In this document: positions 4,581-6,378 of the stretch, in pieces | Numbering within the stretch: the stretch's first letter is position 1 | Layout: each line of letters opens with the position of its first letter | Assembly (NCBI GenBank): GCA_937907405.1 | Contig: CALCIC010000402.1 | Coordinates: 1 to 6,378 of the forward strand | Source of the DNA: an uncultured Isosphaeraceae bacterium | GTDB lineage: Bacteria > Planctomycetota > Planctomycetia > Isosphaerales > Isosphaeraceae | DNA: 6,378 nucleotides | Reading direction: 5' to 3' | Program-made: the position numbers and the translations under genes | The notes under the pieces: model-generated | Databases searched by the model: none | Told to the model about the DNA's origin: nothing | What the model saw: the letters and a program-made list of their open reading frames with translations, nothing else

Positions 4581-5384
4581 GTGGCTCGGAAGAAAACGCC
4601 GAAAGTACGTGTTACTCTGAAGGCGTCGCTCTCGCGCCGATTGCGGGAGATTCGCCAGGAACTCTTCGGCGACCATGGCGGCCCGGAGCTCGCCCGCCGA
4701 CTCAATCTGCCGGCCCGGACGTGGTACAACTACGAGACCGGGGTTACGGTCCCCGCCGAGGTCCTGCTCGCGTTCATCGAGCAGACCGGGGCGGACCCGA
4801 TGTATCTGGTGTCGGGCGACGGGCCGCGGTACAGTCAGACCGTCGACGACCGAATGCTCTCGGATCTGTCGCCGGTCGAATTGATCCGCCGCGGGCTTGA
4901 AAAGCTTGAGCGGGCGTCGCAGAAGGCGATCGTGGTCGCTCCCGAGAATCTGCCCGCGCGGATGACCTCGGAATTCGAGGCGGTAAGACTGTTCCCGCTC
5001 GACGAGCTTTGCAATCCGACGCTCGACGCCGATCGGATCGAGGGGCACATCCTGGCGTACCGCCATTGGCTGCCCAACCCGTTGCAGACCGTGGGCGCGC
5101 GGCTGATCGACGACGCGATGTATCCGATCCTCTCCGCGGGATCGATCGTGGCGATCGACCGCAGCGTCACCGACCCGATCGAGCTTCGGGGCCGGATCGT
5201 CGCCGCATGTCCCGACGGCGTCCCGATGATCCGATGGCTGGACGTCAGCGGTCGCCATCTGATCCTCCGGCCCAACCAGGCCGGCCACGAGTTCCCATTG
5301 GTCCCCGTCGAGATGGGAGTGGACGAGTCGAACGTCCTGATCGGCCAGGTCGTCTGGTCGTGGAGCCGGTTTTCGGAGTCGTGA
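4581..5384 (+). CDS. XRE-type HTH regulator with a degenerate S24/LexA-like domain
   Basis: The 267-residue product begins MARKKTPKVRV. Residues about 17-79 form an XRE/Cro-type helix-turn-helix domain; the DNA-contact region is GGPELARRLNLPARTWYNYE, and the domain ends in GADPMYLVSGDG, common in phage-repressor-like proteins. After a linker rich in charged residues, residues about 160-262 match the S24 fold of LexA, UmuD and CI: WLPNPLQTVGARLIDDAMYP, GSIVAIDRS, LRGRIVAA and VLIGQVVW. In active members the nucleophile Ser lies in G-(D/M)-S-M; here it is Ala179 (DDAM). The Lys partner position, 37-38 residues later, is Met216/Ile217, and there is no lysine anywhere after residue 180. So self-cleavage is not expected. 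It is likely a DNA-binding repressor or activator using the S24 fold for dimerisation or sensing. The GTG at 4581 is preferred to an in-frame GTG at 4494, since the extra 29 residues look non-conserved; its Shine-Dalgarno is weak. Confidence 0.82.
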   Translation: MARKKTPKVRVTLKASLSRRLREIRQELFGDHGGPELARRLNLPARTWYNYETGVTVPAEVLLAFIEQTGADPMYLVSGDGPRYSQTVDDRMLSDLSPVELIRRGLEKLERASQKAIVVAPENLPARMTSEFEAVRLFPLDELCNPTLDADRIEGHILAYRHWLPNPLQTVGARLIDDAMYPILSAGSIVAIDRSVTDPIELRGRIVAACPDGVPMIRWLDVSGRHLILRPNQAGHEFPLVPVEMGVDESNVLIGQVVWSWSRFSES

Positions 5385-5390
5385 ACCGGC
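5365..5390. repeat. Inverted repeat over the regulator stop codon
   Basis: GCCGGTT (5365-5371) and AACCGGC (5384-5390) are perfect 7-bp complements around a 12-base loop, spanning the TGA at 5382-5384. No T-run follows. It could form an mRNA hairpin between the two regulator genes, affecting stability or partial termination, or bind a protein. Confidence 0.35.
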
Positions 5391-5438
5391 CGAGGAAATC
5401 TCGTCGTCTCCAACGTCTCGTGGGAGTTTCACCGCATC

Positions 5439-6378
5439 ATGCCTCCTTCACGCGGTTGGGCGTTCCGGCCGGATCAGCTCTGGCGATCGGCGCGCGAGCC
5501 GATGTTTTGGCTGGACGAAGACCTGCGCATCGTCTGGGTGAATCAGGCCTGGGAAAGCCTGACGGGCATTACGGCCGACTCGATCGCGGGGACGATCTGT
5601 TCCTCGCACGGTCCGTCTCGGGCGGGGGCGTCCGCCGACGTGGCCGCCAGCTTCGCTCCTCCCGCCGAGGCCCTGGCCGGCCGTCTCTCGACGACCACCA
5701 CCCTGATCCTTCGAGGCGACGGCGAGCGGTTCTGGCGCGTGGTCTCGTACTGGCCGTTCGTCGCGGCCGACGGCACGCTGCTGGGCCTGCTCGGCCAGGT
5801 CCGCGAACCCGACGACGGCCCGTCCGAGAACGCCTCGCGGACCCATCACCTCCGGGTCCGACTCCTGGAGATGCGGCAGGCGAGCTACGAGCGATTCGGC
5901 TTCGACTCGCTGATCGGCGCGGGGGCCGCCCATCATCGACTGCTCGAACAGGTGCGGCTCGCCTCGTCGACCCGCGCGCCGGTGCTGATCGTGGGCGAGC
6001 AGGGGACCGGGAGACGGCACGTCGCCCACGTCATCCATCAGCTTGGCGCCGCGTCGGGCGCGACGCTGTCGTCGTTCGACTGTCAGTCGTTGCCGGCCGA
6101 GGTCCTGGAGCGCGAACTGTTCGCCGCATCGACCGACGACGCCCGCCCCTCGCGGTTCGCGGCGGCCGACGGCTCGACTCTGCTCGTCGGCGACGTTCTG
6201 GCGATGCCGCGCGACGTCCAATCGCGGTTCGTCGCCGCGCTCGACGGCCGGGTCCGCCCGCTGAGCTTCACCGCGGGCGATCCCGAGGCGGCCGTTCGCG
6301 CCGAGCGGCTCCGCCCCGAGTTCTACTACGCCGTCTCGGTCCTGACCATCCGGCTGCTTCCGCTCCGCGAGCGGCGGG
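5439..6378 (+). CDS. PAS domain / degenerate sigma-54 activator-like AAA+ protein, 3' truncated
   Basis: 313 codons are present from the ATG at 5439; the frame runs off the window end. Residues about 11-125 are a PAS sensor domain (REPMFWLDEDLRIVWVNQAW, then ERFWRVVSYWPF). From about 155 (FGFDSLIGAG) the protein follows the NtrC-type AAA+ domain: VLIVGEQGTGRRHVAHVIHQ (Walker A region), FDCQSLPAEVLERELF, ADGSTLLVGDV (Walker B region), MPRDVQSRFVAAL and FYYAVSVLTIRLLPLRER. Key residues have changed: the Walker A Lys is Arg192, the Walker B Asp-Glu is Gly251-Asp252, and the sigma-54-contacting GAFTGA loop is absent, with 17 residues between ELF and the end of ADG where about 23 are normal. ATP hydrolysis and sigma-54 remodelling are therefore doubtful. 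A DNA-binding domain would be expected beyond the window. The start has GGGAG 12 bases upstream, and the gene follows the XRE/S24 gene by 54 bp, so the two may be co-transcribed. Confidence 0.82.
   Translation, partial: MPPSRGWAFRPDQLWRSAREPMFWLDEDLRIVWVNQAWESLTGITADSIAGTICSSHGPSRAGASADVAASFAPPAEALAGRLSTTTTLILRGDGERFWRVVSYWPFVAADGTLLGLLGQVREPDDGPSENASRTHHLRVRLLEMRQASYERFGFDSLIGAGAAHHRLLEQVRLASSTRAPVLIVGEQGTGRRHVAHVIHQLGAASGATLSSFDCQSLPAEVLERELFAASTDDARPSRFAAADGSTLLVGDVLAMPRDVQSRFVAALDGRVRPLSFTAGDPEAAVRAERLRPEFYYAVSVLTIRLLPLRERR

Noticed and set aside
4446..5432. 328-codon minus-strand open frame opposite the XRE/S24 regulator
   Set aside because: The plus-strand product has HTH and S24 motifs in the right order; the minus-strand product has none.
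5448..6221. Minus-strand open frame opposite the PAS/AAA+ gene
   Set aside because: The plus strand encodes recognisable PAS and AAA+ motifs in one frame to the window end; the minus product resembles nothing.

Overview
The window is GC-rich bacterial DNA, dense with genes, all on the + strand. Extreme C/G preference at third codon positions, the gene families, and a PAS/sigma-54-activator-like gene all fit a planctomycete, perhaps Isosphaeraceae. That assignment is an inference; there is no rRNA or other marker to prove it.

Bases 1-4244 carry most of a SUF iron-sulfur cluster assembly operon. In order: the C-terminal end of sufB (cut by the window edge), a two-gene toxin-antitoxin module, sufD, a two-domain thiosulfate-type rhodanese, sufE, a small Rieske [2Fe-2S] ferredoxin and a SufT-like MIP18/DUF59 protein. 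Gaps from sufD onward are 3 to 49 bp, each gene with its own Shine-Dalgarno sequence, so co-transcription is likely. SufB and SufD form the scaffold, SufE carries persulfide sulfur, SufT helps mature target proteins, and the rhodanese and Rieske protein are plausible sulfur and electron partners. sufC and sufS are not in view. The oddity is the antitoxin/PemK-like toxin pair (245-779) between sufB and sufD. Its third-position composition differs clearly from sufB and sufD, which suggests a later insertion into the operon.

Bases 4245-4580 are intergenic. They hold weak stem-loops that may end the SUF transcript, a plausible sigma-70-type promoter with a dyad between its -35 and -10 boxes, and a well-placed Shine-Dalgarno/GTG pair opening a ten-codon leader ORF.

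Bases 4581-6378 carry two regulator genes, 54 bp apart. The first is an XRE-type helix-turn-helix protein fused to an S24/LexA-like domain that lacks the Ser-Lys dyad. The second, truncated by the window end, has a PAS domain followed by a sigma-54-activator-like AAA+ domain in which the Walker A lysine, Walker B Asp-Glu pair and GAFTGA loop are all missing or altered. Both look like enzymatic regulators that have lost their catalysis.

No RNA gene, CRISPR array, insertion sequence or complete novel defence-type system was found. The best leads are the toxin-antitoxin insertion within the SUF operon and the pair of catalytically degenerate regulators.
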